Shown here piece after piece: positions 43,771 through 63,791 of a stretch of DNA of 64,000 bases; position 1 is the stretch's first letter; each line of letters starts with the position of its first letter. The stretch is from Leptospira kmetyi serovar Malaysia str. Bejo-Iso9 (GTDB taxonomy: Bacteria > Spirochaetota > Leptospiria > Leptospirales > Leptospiraceae). The stretch spans positions 1,910,001 to 1,974,000 of the forward strand of contig NZ_AHMP02000003.1 of the NCBI RefSeq assembly GCF_000243735.2, given 5' to 3'. Below the pieces are notes generated by a model. It saw nothing but the letters and a program-made list of their open reading frames with translations. It did not search any database and was not told where the DNA came from. A program made the position numbers and the translations under genes.

Positions 43771-44964
43771 ATGTCCGTCGAAATTTATTTTGCCAGCGCG
43801 ATTCAATACGTCGTGTTAGGTTCAATCTATTATTACAAAAGGAAGAGACCCTTTCATAGGAAACAGGCCCTGATTCTTATCCTGATCGGTTTCAACCTTT
43901 TCATCTTCTCGAGTCAGTCTCAAATCACGAGAAACTCGCTTCTATTCGCGGGAAGTTTTCTCTATTCTTTTTTTACCATCGCGGGAACGATCATCATCTA
44001 TACGGTCTGCAAAGAATCCTTCGAGTTTACCGAGAAAAAAAATTCCGCCGTTTCTCTTCAAACCGAATTCAAACGGGAGTTGTTTCTGACCGCGATCGTT
44101 TCTTTAGTTTCCAGCACGATGATCGTCTCCGTTTGGCATAACTCCGAACCGAAAACGCTTCCCAATCTTTTTGCTACGGTAAGCGGAGTTTCCATCGCGA
44201 TTCTGAGTTTATACTGTCTTTATGTTCAATTCTTCATTAAGAGTTATTACGTAAAAAAAGGATTAAAACTTATCTATCTATTGATCGCGCTTATGCTGGT
44301 GGAAAAACTCAATTTAATTATCCCAGAATCGTTTTCGGATTCCGCCACGAAAATCAGCGGAATCGTGTATGTGATTTCTCCGATATTCTTATTCAGCAAT
44401 TTGATTCTGTTTCCTTCTCCCAAACAAATCAGTTCGAATCGTATCGATTTATCGCCTTCCGACTCTCTCCAAAGAAGATCGAGCACCGAATACGTCGTTA
44501 CGAATTTGGATCACGGAATGATTATGAGAAAACTATACGATCTGTTCGTTAAGGAAAAGATTTTTTTAGACGAAGACTTAAGGCTTCCTTCGGTGGCGGA
44601 AGAAATGGGTTTAAGCGTTCATCAGCTTTCGGCCTTTATCAACCGTTATCTTAGGACCAATTTTAATACCTTCGTGAATTATTACCGCATCCAAGAAGCG
44701 ATGTCCTTACTAAAGGAAGAACCGTCGCGATCCGTTATCTCGATCGGGATGGCCGTAGGATTCAACGCCTTATCCACGTTTCAAAGATTTTTCGTCTACG
44801 CCACAAAAATGACACCGAGCAAATATCGGGAAGAAACACAAAAGGGCAACCGAATCGAATACAACCCCATATTTCAACCCATCGAATCGGAAATTCGCAG
44901 ATTCGAGGAAAGATATTTCGAAGAACCGAGTATTTCGATCGTTTCCGAACATTCTAAAATTTGA
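43771..44964 (+). CDS. Membrane-bound AraC-family transcriptional regulator
   Basis: The product has 397 residues. The first 220 residues contain about seven hydrophobic helices with Phe/Ile-rich patterns; a linker follows (about 225-260). The C-terminal AraC/XylS domain (about 265-360) has LRLPSVAEEMGLSVHQLSAFINRYL and SVISIGMAVGFNALSTFQRFFVYATKMTPSKY. The layout matches the regulator at 9.2-10.3 kb and the next gene, so it belongs to a leptospiral paralogue family of one-component membrane regulators. The signal and targets are unknown; a palindrome lies in the upstream spacer. Confidence 0.88.
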   Translation: MSVEIYFASAIQYVVLGSIYYYKRKRPFHRKQALILILIGFNLFIFSSQSQITRNSLLFAGSFLYSFFTIAGTIIIYTVCKESFEFTEKKNSAVSLQTEFKRELFLTAIVSLVSSTMIVSVWHNSEPKTLPNLFATVSGVSIAILSLYCLYVQFFIKSYYVKKGLKLIYLLIALMLVEKLNLIIPESFSDSATKISGIVYVISPIFLFSNLILFPSPKQISSNRIDLSPSDSLQRRSSTEYVVTNLDHGMIMRKLYDLFVKEKIFLDEDLRLPSVAEEMGLSVHQLSAFINRYLRTNFNTFVNYYRIQEAMSLLKEEPSRSVISIGMAVGFNALSTFQRFFVYATKMTPSKYREETQKGNRIEYNPIFQPIESEIRRFEERYFEEPSISIVSEHSKI

Positions 44965-45067
44965 ATGTCCGAAGAAATTTTTATTTGCTAAACCGAATTC
45001 ATCGTGTAGTTTTGTGCGGGCATTTTTCGAGGGAATTCCTCCGTAAGAGCCCGCGAGTTTAACCGAT

Positions 45068-46225
45068 ATGAATCAGTTCCTGGGTTACATATTCAATCAA
45101 TTCGTTGGATTTGGAGGCGTCCTTTCTCTCATATTCGGCCTCATTCAAATTTTGAAAGGGAGAAGCACAAAGAATTTAATCGTCTTTATGATCTTCATCT
45201 CTATGAGTTTCTTTTTGATCAAAGGGCTCGTATTACTCAACGGGCTGGGTTTAAATTATTCTCATTTTTTCTCGAGCGAGATCTTTTTTATTCTACTCAT
45301 CGGCCCGTCCCTTTTTATCTATTTCAACCTTTTGCTTTTGGACGAAAAAGTAAATCTGACAAGACTACTTCCTCATTACGCTCCGGCCGTTTTGTTTTTA
45401 TTCTATTTCGGTTTTGATACCCTGTTTCTGATTTCCGAAGGCAAACCTTTGACGGACTTAAACGAAAAATTCGAATCTAGATACGACTTCGCGTACGGAC
45501 TTTCCACCGTGATTACGATCGTTTATATGTCCGTGATTCTGATCAAATTTCTACAGCTTTTTAAGGGAAGTTTTTCGGACTACCCTTGGTCCAAACATAT
45601 TATAGGAATATTAAGTATCGGAATCTCCGGTGTTCTTATCAATCTCTGGATCGATTTTCGATTCTTATTTCCGGAGTTTTCCTTTTTTCTGCAACTCTAC
45701 GTTTTGGATTTATGTATGCTTACGTTGACCGTTCTTTACGCTTTCGTTATAAGCCAGATCTATCCGATCACTTTCAATATCATTTCCGAAACCTTTCGGA
45801 AGATGAGTTATCAGAAAACGACTCTTCAGAACATCGATCCGAACGATCTCGGCGAAAGACTCGAAAACCTAATGAAACGCGACAAAATATATCTGGAAAC
45901 CGGAATCACGTTGAATCTTCTCGCGCAAAAACTGGAAATTAAATCGCATCAGCTTTCCGAATTTCTAAACAAGAATTTGAATAAAAGTTTTTTCACATAC
46001 ATCAATCATTTTAGAATCGAAGAGGCGAAAACGCGCCTGATTCACGAAACGGAAAGTTCCGTAATTAAGATCGCCTATGACAGCGGATTCAATTCCCTTT
46101 CCGTTTTTAATACGACATTTAAGAAAGAAGTGGGAATCACTCCCTCTCAGTTCAAAAAGAAACATTCGAAAAAGACGATTCTTCCCTTCGGATTCAAAGC
46201 CTCCCGAAATGGGAAGTCTCGTTAA
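45068..46225 (+). CDS. Membrane-bound AraC-family transcriptional regulator
   Basis: The product has 385 residues. The first 230 residues hold about seven hydrophobic helices, then a linker and a C-terminal AraC/XylS domain (about 275-365) with TLNLLAQKLEIKSHQLSEFLNKNL and SVIKIAYDSGFNSLSVFNTTFKKEVGITPSQFKKKH. It is a paralogue of the preceding gene, 100 bases after it and probably read from its own promoter. It lies directly upstream of an exported Lcl-domain protein gene, a possible target by position. No ribosome-binding site of note is seen before the ATG. Confidence 0.88.
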   Translation: MNQFLGYIFNQFVGFGGVLSLIFGLIQILKGRSTKNLIVFMIFISMSFFLIKGLVLLNGLGLNYSHFFSSEIFFILLIGPSLFIYFNLLLLDEKVNLTRLLPHYAPAVLFLFYFGFDTLFLISEGKPLTDLNEKFESRYDFAYGLSTVITIVYMSVILIKFLQLFKGSFSDYPWSKHIIGILSIGISGVLINLWIDFRFLFPEFSFFLQLYVLDLCMLTLTVLYAFVISQIYPITFNIISETFRKMSYQKTTLQNIDPNDLGERLENLMKRDKIYLETGITLNLLAQKLEIKSHQLSEFLNKNLNKSFFTYINHFRIEEAKTRLIHETESSVIKIAYDSGFNSLSVFNTTFKKEVGITPSQFKKKHSKKTILPFGFKASRNGKSR

Positions 46226-46332
46226 TTCGACCGTTCCAAAATAAATAAACGCGCGCGGCGTTTTATAGAATTGAGGGATCGTCTCTTCGATCTCTGTTAT
46301 TCTTTTCGCATTCCATCGAGTCGGAGTGTGTC

Positions 46333-48582
46333 ATGAATTTCAAGAGATCGCAAACGTTTCGTATTTTTTATCATCTTCGGTCGTGTTCGTTACTTTTATT
46401 CTTTCTGATCGGCTCTTCAGCCTGTCTCATGGACGACGGTAAGAAGAAGCGTTCTTTTTTCTTTTTTCCTTCGAGTATAAGTTCGGAAAGCGGTACAATT
46501 CCCGTATCTCAACCCGTGTTTCCACCGATATCCGGAAAGATCACGTATTTCTCCGCAAATACGATTTACTTAAGCGGGCAAAGCGGCGCTTTCGAATTCG
46601 AAGACATTCAATGGAGTAGTTCCCTCGACGCTTCGTATCAAATTCGTTACGGAGCCACGAATTGTTCGGACGGAATTCTTTATGATTCCTCCTCCGTCCC
46701 GGCCTCGACTTCGATCACGGTTCGCATTCACGCAATTTCCGGAGCCGCTCCTCTTGTCGTCGGCAACAATTCGGTTCGTATCTGTCTTTTCAATCCGAGC
46801 GGTTCCACTTTATGGGATTCGTATGCGTTCTCCGTGGAACGAGACGATTCTCCTCCTACCGTCAGCTTCTCGCCTTCCTCGGGCACCTTCGGTTCTTCCG
46901 CGCCGAATATTACGATTTCCTGTAGCGATTCCGGAAACTCCGGTTGTCAAGCGATCGCGTATCGTGCGGACGGAACCGCGGCTTCGATTTCAAATACCGG
47001 AGCGGCCGCGTCGGGAAGTTCCTTATATTCATCCTCTCTGTCGTTGCCGAACAACACTACAACCAATCTGAGCTCGATCGCCGTGGACAAAGCGGGTAAC
47101 GTAGGAGCCGTAAATTCCGGGACGTATGTCGTGTCTTTTGGAAATCCTACGATTACGATCGTCTCTTTAAGTCAGTCGATCATTAAAGGAACGGGAAGTT
47201 CCGTTCTTCGTTGGAAATCCGACATCGCGGGAAATTATTCGGTCCGAGTCGGTAGCACAAATTGCAGCGACGGAACTTCTTTGAGTTCAGGACCCGCGGC
47301 CGCCAATACGAATATCGATTCTACGATCTTAGGTTCGAGCTTGAGCGCGGGTTCGAACACGTTACGAGTTTGCCTTACTACCGCAGGTTCCAACGAAGGA
47401 AACAGCACGACGAATATAACGTTAGACAACATTGCTCCTCAGATCATTGCAACTTCTCCCGCGCTGAGTCCGAACGCGACCGCGTTCGCGTTGAGCGTCA
47501 CACAAAGAACTTTCAGCTTGACGTTTAACGAGGACATGGACACCTCTTCGACTCCGAACCCGCAACATAGGGATCAAACACAGGGAGGCGATCCGGAAAT
47601 CAAATGGCCGGGAGCGGTCGGAAGTTGGAGCGCGGATAAACGAACCTATACTTTGAACGTTCAGAGCAATCTACCCGAATGGCATAAGTTCTATCTTCTT
47701 TACTCGAGTTCGTCTTTCAAAGATATCGCGGGTAACGTAGTCGCCTCCAGCCCCGTCGTTTCGGTCGTCTCCGGAAACATCAAACTCAATCACGGAACCA
47801 TTTACGATACTCGAAATCTTTTACCCTCCGATTCGAGACAAACCGATTGTTCGGACGAGAATGGACTCACGATCTCCTGCGCGGGAAGCGGTCAAGATGG
47901 AGAATCGATCGGGCTTCCTTCCGGTTTATTACCGCCAGGCACTCTGACCGGTTATCCCTCGGATTACGTAACCGCCGATATTAGAAACTTACGATATTGG
48001 AAAACCTGTCTCGTCGATTACGAATGGAACGGAACAACCTGCGCGAAAATTTGCGCGGGCGCTTTTAAATGGAACGGTTCCTCCTGCGTCTCCGATCCCG
48101 GAAATCCTGCGAAATCTTTCAATCGATCCGTCGAGGACTGTTCTTCTCTCAACGTTCGGAACTCGGGATCGGGCTACGCGGGCAAAACGACTTGGAGAGT
48201 CCCCACAATATCAGAATATTATACAATTCTGGAATATGGAGGAAACGCAGGCAACGAGACCATTCTGGAAGCGTATTTTCCGGGGATTTTACGGAACAAT
48301 TACGAACGCTACTGGAGTAGCACGAACGGAATCACGATCAACGCTTCGAATCGTTACGGCGCGAGCGGAAACCCTTCCTCTCCTAATCCGAACCATTCGA
48401 TCGAAAACTTATCCATGGGACCGATTCCGATCGGATACAATTATTCGAATCCGTCGCTTTTGGTTACTTGGGGAGCTTGGTCGGTCACCGTTTTCGAAGG
48501 AATCACACACGTATCCAATAAATTAAAGAGCACGGGATGGACCAATCAGTTCAATTACACGTCCCTTTGTATTTCGGATTAA
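46333..48582 (+). CDS. Large lipoprotein with Ig-like repeats and an Lcl domain
   Basis: The product has 749 residues. The start has GGAG seven bases upstream. A signal sequence ends in SSAC (Cys31, lipobox-like). The middle, about 60-440, is Ser/Thr/Gly-rich with repeated beta-sandwich features: two SVRVGSTNCSDGT-type strand motifs (about residues 105 and 310), an SPPTVSFSPSSG segment, and an IVASSPALSPNATAF...TFNEDMD segment similar to bacterial Ig-like domains. The last about 130 residues form an Lcl (DUF1566) domain with WRVPTISEYY, ending in SLCISD. It is an exported, probably surface protein; adhesion is plausible, not shown. The next gene also has an Lcl domain and follows after 14 bases. 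Confidence 0.82.
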   Translation: MNFKRSQTFRIFYHLRSCSLLLFFLIGSSACLMDDGKKKRSFFFFPSSISSESGTIPVSQPVFPPISGKITYFSANTIYLSGQSGAFEFEDIQWSSSLDASYQIRYGATNCSDGILYDSSSVPASTSITVRIHAISGAAPLVVGNNSVRICLFNPSGSTLWDSYAFSVERDDSPPTVSFSPSSGTFGSSAPNITISCSDSGNSGCQAIAYRADGTAASISNTGAAASGSSLYSSSLSLPNNTTTNLSSIAVDKAGNVGAVNSGTYVVSFGNPTITIVSLSQSIIKGTGSSVLRWKSDIAGNYSVRVGSTNCSDGTSLSSGPAAANTNIDSTILGSSLSAGSNTLRVCLTTAGSNEGNSTTNITLDNIAPQIIATSPALSPNATAFALSVTQRTFSLTFNEDMDTSSTPNPQHRDQTQGGDPEIKWPGAVGSWSADKRTYTLNVQSNLPEWHKFYLLYSSSSFKDIAGNVVASSPVVSVVSGNIKLNHGTIYDTRNLLPSDSRQTDCSDENGLTISCAGSGQDGESIGLPSGLLPPGTLTGYPSDYVTADIRNLRYWKTCLVDYEWNGTTCAKICAGAFKWNGSSCVSDPGNPAKSFNRSVEDCSSLNVRNSGSGYAGKTTWRVPTISEYYTILEYGGNAGNETILEAYFPGILRNNYERYWSSTNGITINASNRYGASGNPSSPNPNHSIENLSMGPIPIGYNYSNPSLLVTWGAWSVTVFEGITHVSNKLKSTGWTNQFNYTSLCISD

Positions 48583-48596
48583 AAAAGGAGTATATC

Positions 48597-49208
48597 ATGA
48601 AAATAGAATTTAATAAATTTTTAATATTAAAAACGATAGCTGGATTTATTCTTTTAGGTTCAGCGTTTCCCGTTCTTCCTTTGGACGGACCTTTTACGGA
48701 TAACCTAAACGGAACGGTCACCTCGGGTAGCGGGCTCGTCTGGCAAAAGTGTTCGAGGGGACAAGATCCGACCAATTGCAGCGTTTCGGTAGCGACCACA
48801 TCCAACTGGTCCGCGGCGCTCGCTTACTGTAATTCGCTTGGACTAGGCGGACGCGTCTGGAGATTGCCGAAGATCAAAGAGTTGATCAGCTTGGTGGATC
48901 ACGGAAGAACGTCCAATCCCATCATCAACATCGTCGCTTTTCCGAACACCCAAGGCGCATTTTATTGGACTTCCACTTCGGGAATTTCGACGGGCACAAG
49001 TCCGAACCTCGCCCCGACAGATCCGGATACGGACCCGCAGGTACATATAGTCTCTTCCGTTGCCGGGAACGACAATACGTATCAGATCCCTCAAAACACG
49101 AAATATCGTAAAATGGCGTACATCGTTGATTTTAGAATGGGGGGCGTGATCGAGTTTTTAAAAAGCGACGCGACCACAGCTTACGTGCGATGCGTAAGCG
49201 GACCTTAA
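48597..49208 (+). CDS. Exported Lcl-domain (DUF1566) protein
   Basis: The product has 203 residues from the ATG at 48597, which has AAGGAG just upstream; the frame from 48537 has no such site. A signal sequence occupies about the first 23 residues (IAGFILLGSAFPVLPLDG). The remainder is an Lcl domain: GSGLVWQKCS, AALAYCNSLGLGGRVWRLPKIKELISLVDHG, FYWTSTSG and AYVRCVSGP. It probably forms one transcript with the preceding Lcl-domain lipoprotein gene and is followed by a strong terminator. The ligand is unknown. Confidence 0.85.
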   Translation: MKIEFNKFLILKTIAGFILLGSAFPVLPLDGPFTDNLNGTVTSGSGLVWQKCSRGQDPTNCSVSVATTSNWSAALAYCNSLGLGGRVWRLPKIKELISLVDHGRTSNPIINIVAFPNTQGAFYWTSTSGISTGTSPNLAPTDPDTDPQVHIVSSVAGNDNTYQIPQNTKYRKMAYIVDFRMGGVIEFLKSDATTAYVRCVSGP

Positions 49209-49251
49209 TTTCGAAAGGACAAGCAATCGTAAGCAAACGAGAAAACACTTG

Positions 49252-49287
49252 GAGTATGCCGAATCCCTTCCGGCATACTCTTTTTTT
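49252..49287 (+). terminator. Rho-independent terminator after the Lcl-domain genes
   Basis: A perfect 10-bp stem, GAGTATGCCG with CGGCATACTC, encloses a nine-base loop and is followed by seven T (49281-49287). It lies 44 bases after the last Lcl-domain gene and ends the plus-strand series that starts near 42.8 kb. Confidence 0.92.
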
Positions 49288-49329
49288 ATCAGGCCCTCGT
49301 TCGAAACGTTAGTCGAAATCGATCCGCCC

Positions 49330-51503
<2,174 letters not shown>

Positions 51504-51581
51504 GCGAATCTCCTACGCGGAAGTATAGCACAGCGTCTTAAAACGCAAGTCCTATTTTTGGGTCTTGCTTTGCGCGTCGAA

Positions 51582-52268
51582 TCAACGCTTCTCGCGGAAT
51601 CGAATCTGAAGCAGACCGTCCCCCACCGGAAAAAGCGTATAAGAAAGATCGGAACTTCTCACCTCGTCCCAAAACTCTCGAACCGCTTTGTCCGAAGGAG
51701 CTTGTCTGGAAGGATCGAAAATTCTCCCGTGCCAAAGAACGTTATCGAACACGGCGACGTCCGGTTGAAGACGTTTGAGAATCCGGAAGATCTCCGGATA
51801 TAAAACCTTATCGCAATCTATAAATACGAATTTTCCCTTCCAGTCCGCGTTCGGATTTTCGTCCGCGTCCTTGAGATATTGAAGACAATGCGTTTTTAAA
51901 AGATGAATTTCAAGATCGCCGAAGGGATGTTTTTCTAAATAAGAACGAACCCTTCCGATATAATCGATTTCCCTTTCTAAGGAAATAATTTTCGCGGTTC
52001 TTTTTAAACCGGAGGCCATCCAAAAAAGCGAAATGCCGTAACCGGTGCCGAGTTCCAAAATCTCTTCGGGTTGTTCGGATTCGACGAGGAAACGAAGAAC
52101 CGATCCGGAAGCCGGAGTTAAAACGGGAACGCCGAGCGAGGCCGCGTCTTCTTCCATTTGAAAAAGAATGTCGATCGGACGAGGAACCAGTTCGTTATCG
52201 ATGTGTTCCTCAAGTCCGTTTAAAAAAACGGAGGTTCCGTATTTTCCCGGCGGACTTCCCTTACTCAT
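51582..52268 (-). CDS. SAM-dependent O-methyltransferase-like protein
   Basis: The product has 228 residues. It has the class I methyltransferase core: motif [17 protein letters not shown], a second strand with IISLERE (E as ribose contact), then [17 protein letters not shown] and [13 protein letters not shown], which match the O-methyltransferase family 3 type (metal-dependent catechol-like). The substrate is unknown. It is the last gene of the operon with the RNase Z-like and M16 genes; its start overlaps the upstream stop by four bases (ATGA). Confidence 0.85.
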   Translation of the reverse strand: MSKGSPPGKYGTSVFLNGLEEHIDNELVPRPIDILFQMEEDAASLGVPVLTPASGSVLRFLVESEQPEEILELGTGYGISLFWMASGLKRTAKIISLEREIDYIGRVRSYLEKHPFGDLEIHLLKTHCLQYLKDADENPNADWKGKFVFIDCDKVLYPEIFRILKRLQPDVAVFDNVLWHGRIFDPSRQAPSDKAVREFWDEVRSSDLSYTLFPVGDGLLQIRFREKR

Positions 52269-53091
52269 GGCAGGAACGCATGAAATCTATGTTTTTCCTC
52301 TTTCGGAATCCTTTTGTCCAAAATCTCCCGAATATAAGGAATCGAATATCGTTTTGAAAAATGGATGAGGACGATCTTTTCGTTTTGAAAGGAGGAAAGA
52401 TTTCCTATAATCTCGTCCAGATGGATATGACCCCATTCCCTCGCCTTGTTTACGTCCCTTTCCTTGTCGATGTAAGTACATTCAATAAATAGAATATTAG
52501 AATTCGCTACATCCTCGTGTTCGAGGACGTATTCTATCTTCGTATCGCCCGAAAAACTGATTACGGGAATTTCGCTTTGTTCGGAAACTTCCTTTTTTTC
52601 CTTCAACGCGAGGTTCAATTCCTCTTGGGGAAGGGATTGAAATTCTTTTTTTAGTTTTTTTCTTTTTTGATAAATCGTATAACCCTGGGAAGGAACGCGG
52701 TGAAACGTTTTGTGAGGGGAAAAAAAATGCTGAGGATCCAAATCGATCTTATCTCCGGGATTCACGGCTTTCATATCGTATGCGTACGGAAAATCCTCGA
52801 TCTGAGAATAAAGATCCAAAATCTTACGCATCGGTTCTTCCAAGGCAGAAGGAAGATAGATCTTCGGAGGTTTTAACTTACGAAGGGATCTTTGGGAAAT
52901 ATAATACGGCAATCCGGAAGAATGATCCAGATGAGAATGAGTCAATAAAAGATTGTCCAAGTGGATTCGATTCGGATTCTGAGCTCCTATGTCGAACATC
53001 AAACTCAGGGAAGGAAGATACAAAGAGGTTCGAATTCCCCCTTCGGAAATCCCTTCGAACTGATATTGTTTGTGCTGAAACTTACAATACA

Positions 53092-53092
<1 letters not shown>
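52265..53092 (-). CDS. RNase Z-like metallo-beta-lactamase-fold hydrolase
   Basis: The product has 275 residues from a GTG at 53092 overlapping the previous stop (TAGTG), with AAAGGA upstream. Metal motifs are [10 protein letters not shown], an Asp in FSGDTK, HIHLDEI and HFSKRY, the set seen in ELAC/RNase Z enzymes that mature tRNA 3' ends. At 275 residues it is close to the usual size of about 300. A different metallo-beta-lactamase hydrolase cannot be excluded. It sits between an M16 peptidase and an O-methyltransferase in an operon. Confidence 0.78.
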
Positions 53093-54654
<1,562 letters not shown>

Positions 54655-54657
54655 CGT

Positions 54658-56241
<1,584 letters not shown>

Positions 56242-56332
56242 AGCTACAGTCTTTCCTCTTTAGGACCTGGTGTCCAGAAGTTCCCGGAAAAATCCTGCTT
56301 CCTTTTCCTTCTGTTTCGAAAATGCTTGTCTC

Positions 56333-57057
<725 letters not shown>

Positions 57058-57061
<4 letters not shown>

Positions 57062-57492
57062 AATCGATCCAACTTTTCGTTCTTACTTTTTCCGTCCTAT
57101 TCCTGATTCAGTGTTCGTCGACTTCGACCAAAAAACCAGAAAACGAAACTCCCAAAGAAAACAAAACCACCGTCCAAGAAGAATCGAACGAAGGCGCCGC
57201 CGATGAATTTACGAAAGCGCCCGAAGGTTTTTTAAGCTCGGATACGTTTCAAGTCGTCATTTCTTCTTTGGAAGGCAACGCGGACAGCGCTCAGGATCTC
57301 GCGCGCAAACGGGCGATCAATCTTTTGATCGCCGAGAAAGGCGAGAATTTTCGTTCTTCCGATAAGGTAGTCATCAAGGAACTCGTCGAGTCCAAAGGAA
57401 AAATCGTAAAACATTCCGGTTCGATCCAAGGAAAGACTTACTTTTTGTTCCAGGTGAATTCTCCCGGTTTAAAGTCCTCCCTAAAACGTTAG
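57058..57492 (+). CDS. Small lipoprotein coupled to the preceding lipoprotein
   Basis: The product has 144 residues. The signal sequence ends in the lipobox FLIQC (Cys19), followed by a Lys/Glu/Thr-rich tether (about 20-50) and a folded domain (about 55-144) with a [16 protein letters not shown] helix and strands ending in [13 protein letters not shown]. No family is recognised. Its ATG overlaps the previous stop, so the two lipoproteins are likely made together and may interact. Confidence 0.78.
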
Positions 57493-57543
57493 TCGAAACC
57501 GCGCGGATCGCGGACGAAAAATTCTTCCTCGGTTTTCGCTCGT

Positions 57544-57939
57544 CTATTGGATGATTTCTATTTGTTGGATTTTGCCGGGAATGCAGATGTTCTTGTCGAA
57601 GTTGCAGTAATAGATCTTTCCGTGAATTTCCAATTCTCCCTTACCCGTTACGACTAACGGAATCGGATCTACGGAAGCGAGGTATTCCTTTTTCTTTTCC
57701 GAGGTTTTCCCTTTCACTTTTAGATCCGCTTTTTCGATTTTCAAACCGTTGCCCGCGTTGAGAAGAATCTTATGCGGAGCGTCCTTTTGAATTCCGTAGT
57801 TAGCCGGATGAACGATCTTGAGAAGATAGGAATTTCCGAAACTTTTTTCCAATTTGAATTTAACGGGACTTTCGTCTTCGGCCGAAATTCCGAAGGAAAC
57901 AAAACTTGCTAAAACACAGATGAGGAATATTTTTTTCAT
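57544..57939 (-). CDS. Exported DsbD N-terminal-like (thiol-redox) protein
   Basis: The product has 131 residues. A signal peptide ends near GISA-EDE. The rest is beta-rich, with the closing motif GKIYYCNFDKNICIPGKIQ, which carries two Cys eight positions apart and resembles the end of the N-terminal domain of DsbD (C-x-n-C before a Leu/Pro-rich turn). In DsbD this domain passes electrons to periplasmic thiols. Here the domain stands alone with no membrane part, so a role in thiol-disulfide exchange is plausible but unproven. It is convergent with the small lipoprotein gene. Confidence 0.6.
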   Translation of the reverse strand: MKKIFLICVLASFVSFGISAEDESPVKFKLEKSFGNSYLLKIVHPANYGIQKDAPHKILLNAGNGLKIEKADLKVKGKTSEKKKEYLASVDPIPLVVTGKGELEIHGKIYYCNFDKNICIPGKIQQIEIIQ

Positions 57940-58005
57940 ACTAGTTTGACCGGGATGGGCTTCGATTTGTTTAAGAAAAGAATTCTTCCGTTCGGTTATC
58001 TTCGG

Positions 58006-58567
<562 letters not shown>

Positions 58568-58621
58568 GTCTCGGATTCGTTTTCAAATCCAAGAATTTAG
58601 GTTTCTGTTTAGTTGCAGATT

Positions 58622-58647
58622 TTGACAGAGCGTTTCCACTCTGTCAA
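58622..58647. repeat. Hairpin upstream of the Uma2 gene, possible promoter
   Basis: TTGACAGAG and CTCTGTCAA form a perfect 9-bp stem with an eight-base loop, ten bases beyond the yajQ stop. On the minus strand TTGACA followed 17 bases later by CAAAAT could be the -35/-10 of the Uma2 gene. No T-run follows, so a terminator is less likely. Confidence 0.45.
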
Positions 58648-58658
58648 GAAGAAGCGGA

Positions 58659-59146
58659 TTATTTGTAGTTCGTAAATTGAACGTCGAACGGAAGATCGGA
58701 GGTTTTTAACAGATGAATCACTTCCTGAAGATCGTCCTTTTTTTTGCCGGTGACCCGGACGGATTCTCCCATGATCGTAACGTTTACCTTGAGTTTGGAA
58801 TCCTTGATGAGTTTCGTCACTTCCTTGGTTTGTTCCTTTTCCATTCCCTTGCGGATTTTCACTTTCATACGAACGGTTCCGCCGGTCGCGGGTTCGATCT
58901 TGGATTTGAAGTCGAAGTTTTTTAAGCCGATTCCGCGTTTGGCCATCTTCGAAACGAGAACGTCGATCACACTTTCCAACTTCGCTTCGTTATCCGAAGT
59001 TAAAACGAGTTGTTCGTCTTCGAGTTGGATGTCGGATTTGGAGCCCTTAAAATCAAAACGATTTTTAATTTCTCCAAGGGCCTGAGTCACCGCGTTGGTC
59101 AACTCGGGTCTACTGATCTCGGAAACCACGTCAAAGGACGGATCGC

Positions 59147-59150
<4 letters not shown>
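58659..59150 (-). CDS. yajQ: YajQ family nucleotide-binding protein
   Basis: The product has 163 residues, full length for YajQ. Matching segments are PSFDVVSEISRPEL at the N-terminus, FDFKGSKSDIQLED, SKMAKRGIGLKNFDF and the C-terminal RVTGKKKDDLQEVIHLLK. YajQ proteins bind nucleotides and, in Xanthomonas, c-di-GMP, and act in the cytoplasm as regulators or RNA-associated factors. Its start overlaps the alaS stop (ATGA), so the two are translationally coupled. A c-di-GMP phosphodiesterase occurs at 29.9-31.1 kb in this window, but no link is shown. Confidence 0.93.
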
Positions 59151-61988
<2,838 letters not shown>

Positions 61989-61989
61989 G

Positions 61990-62398
<409 letters not shown>

Positions 62399-62408
62399 TC
62401 AGGTCTCC

Positions 62409-63732
<1,324 letters not shown>

Positions 63733-63791
63733 AGTCTTTCAGACTGACCCGAAATCAAAGAAAGTCAAGGTTTTTGAAGGAAAATTCAATT

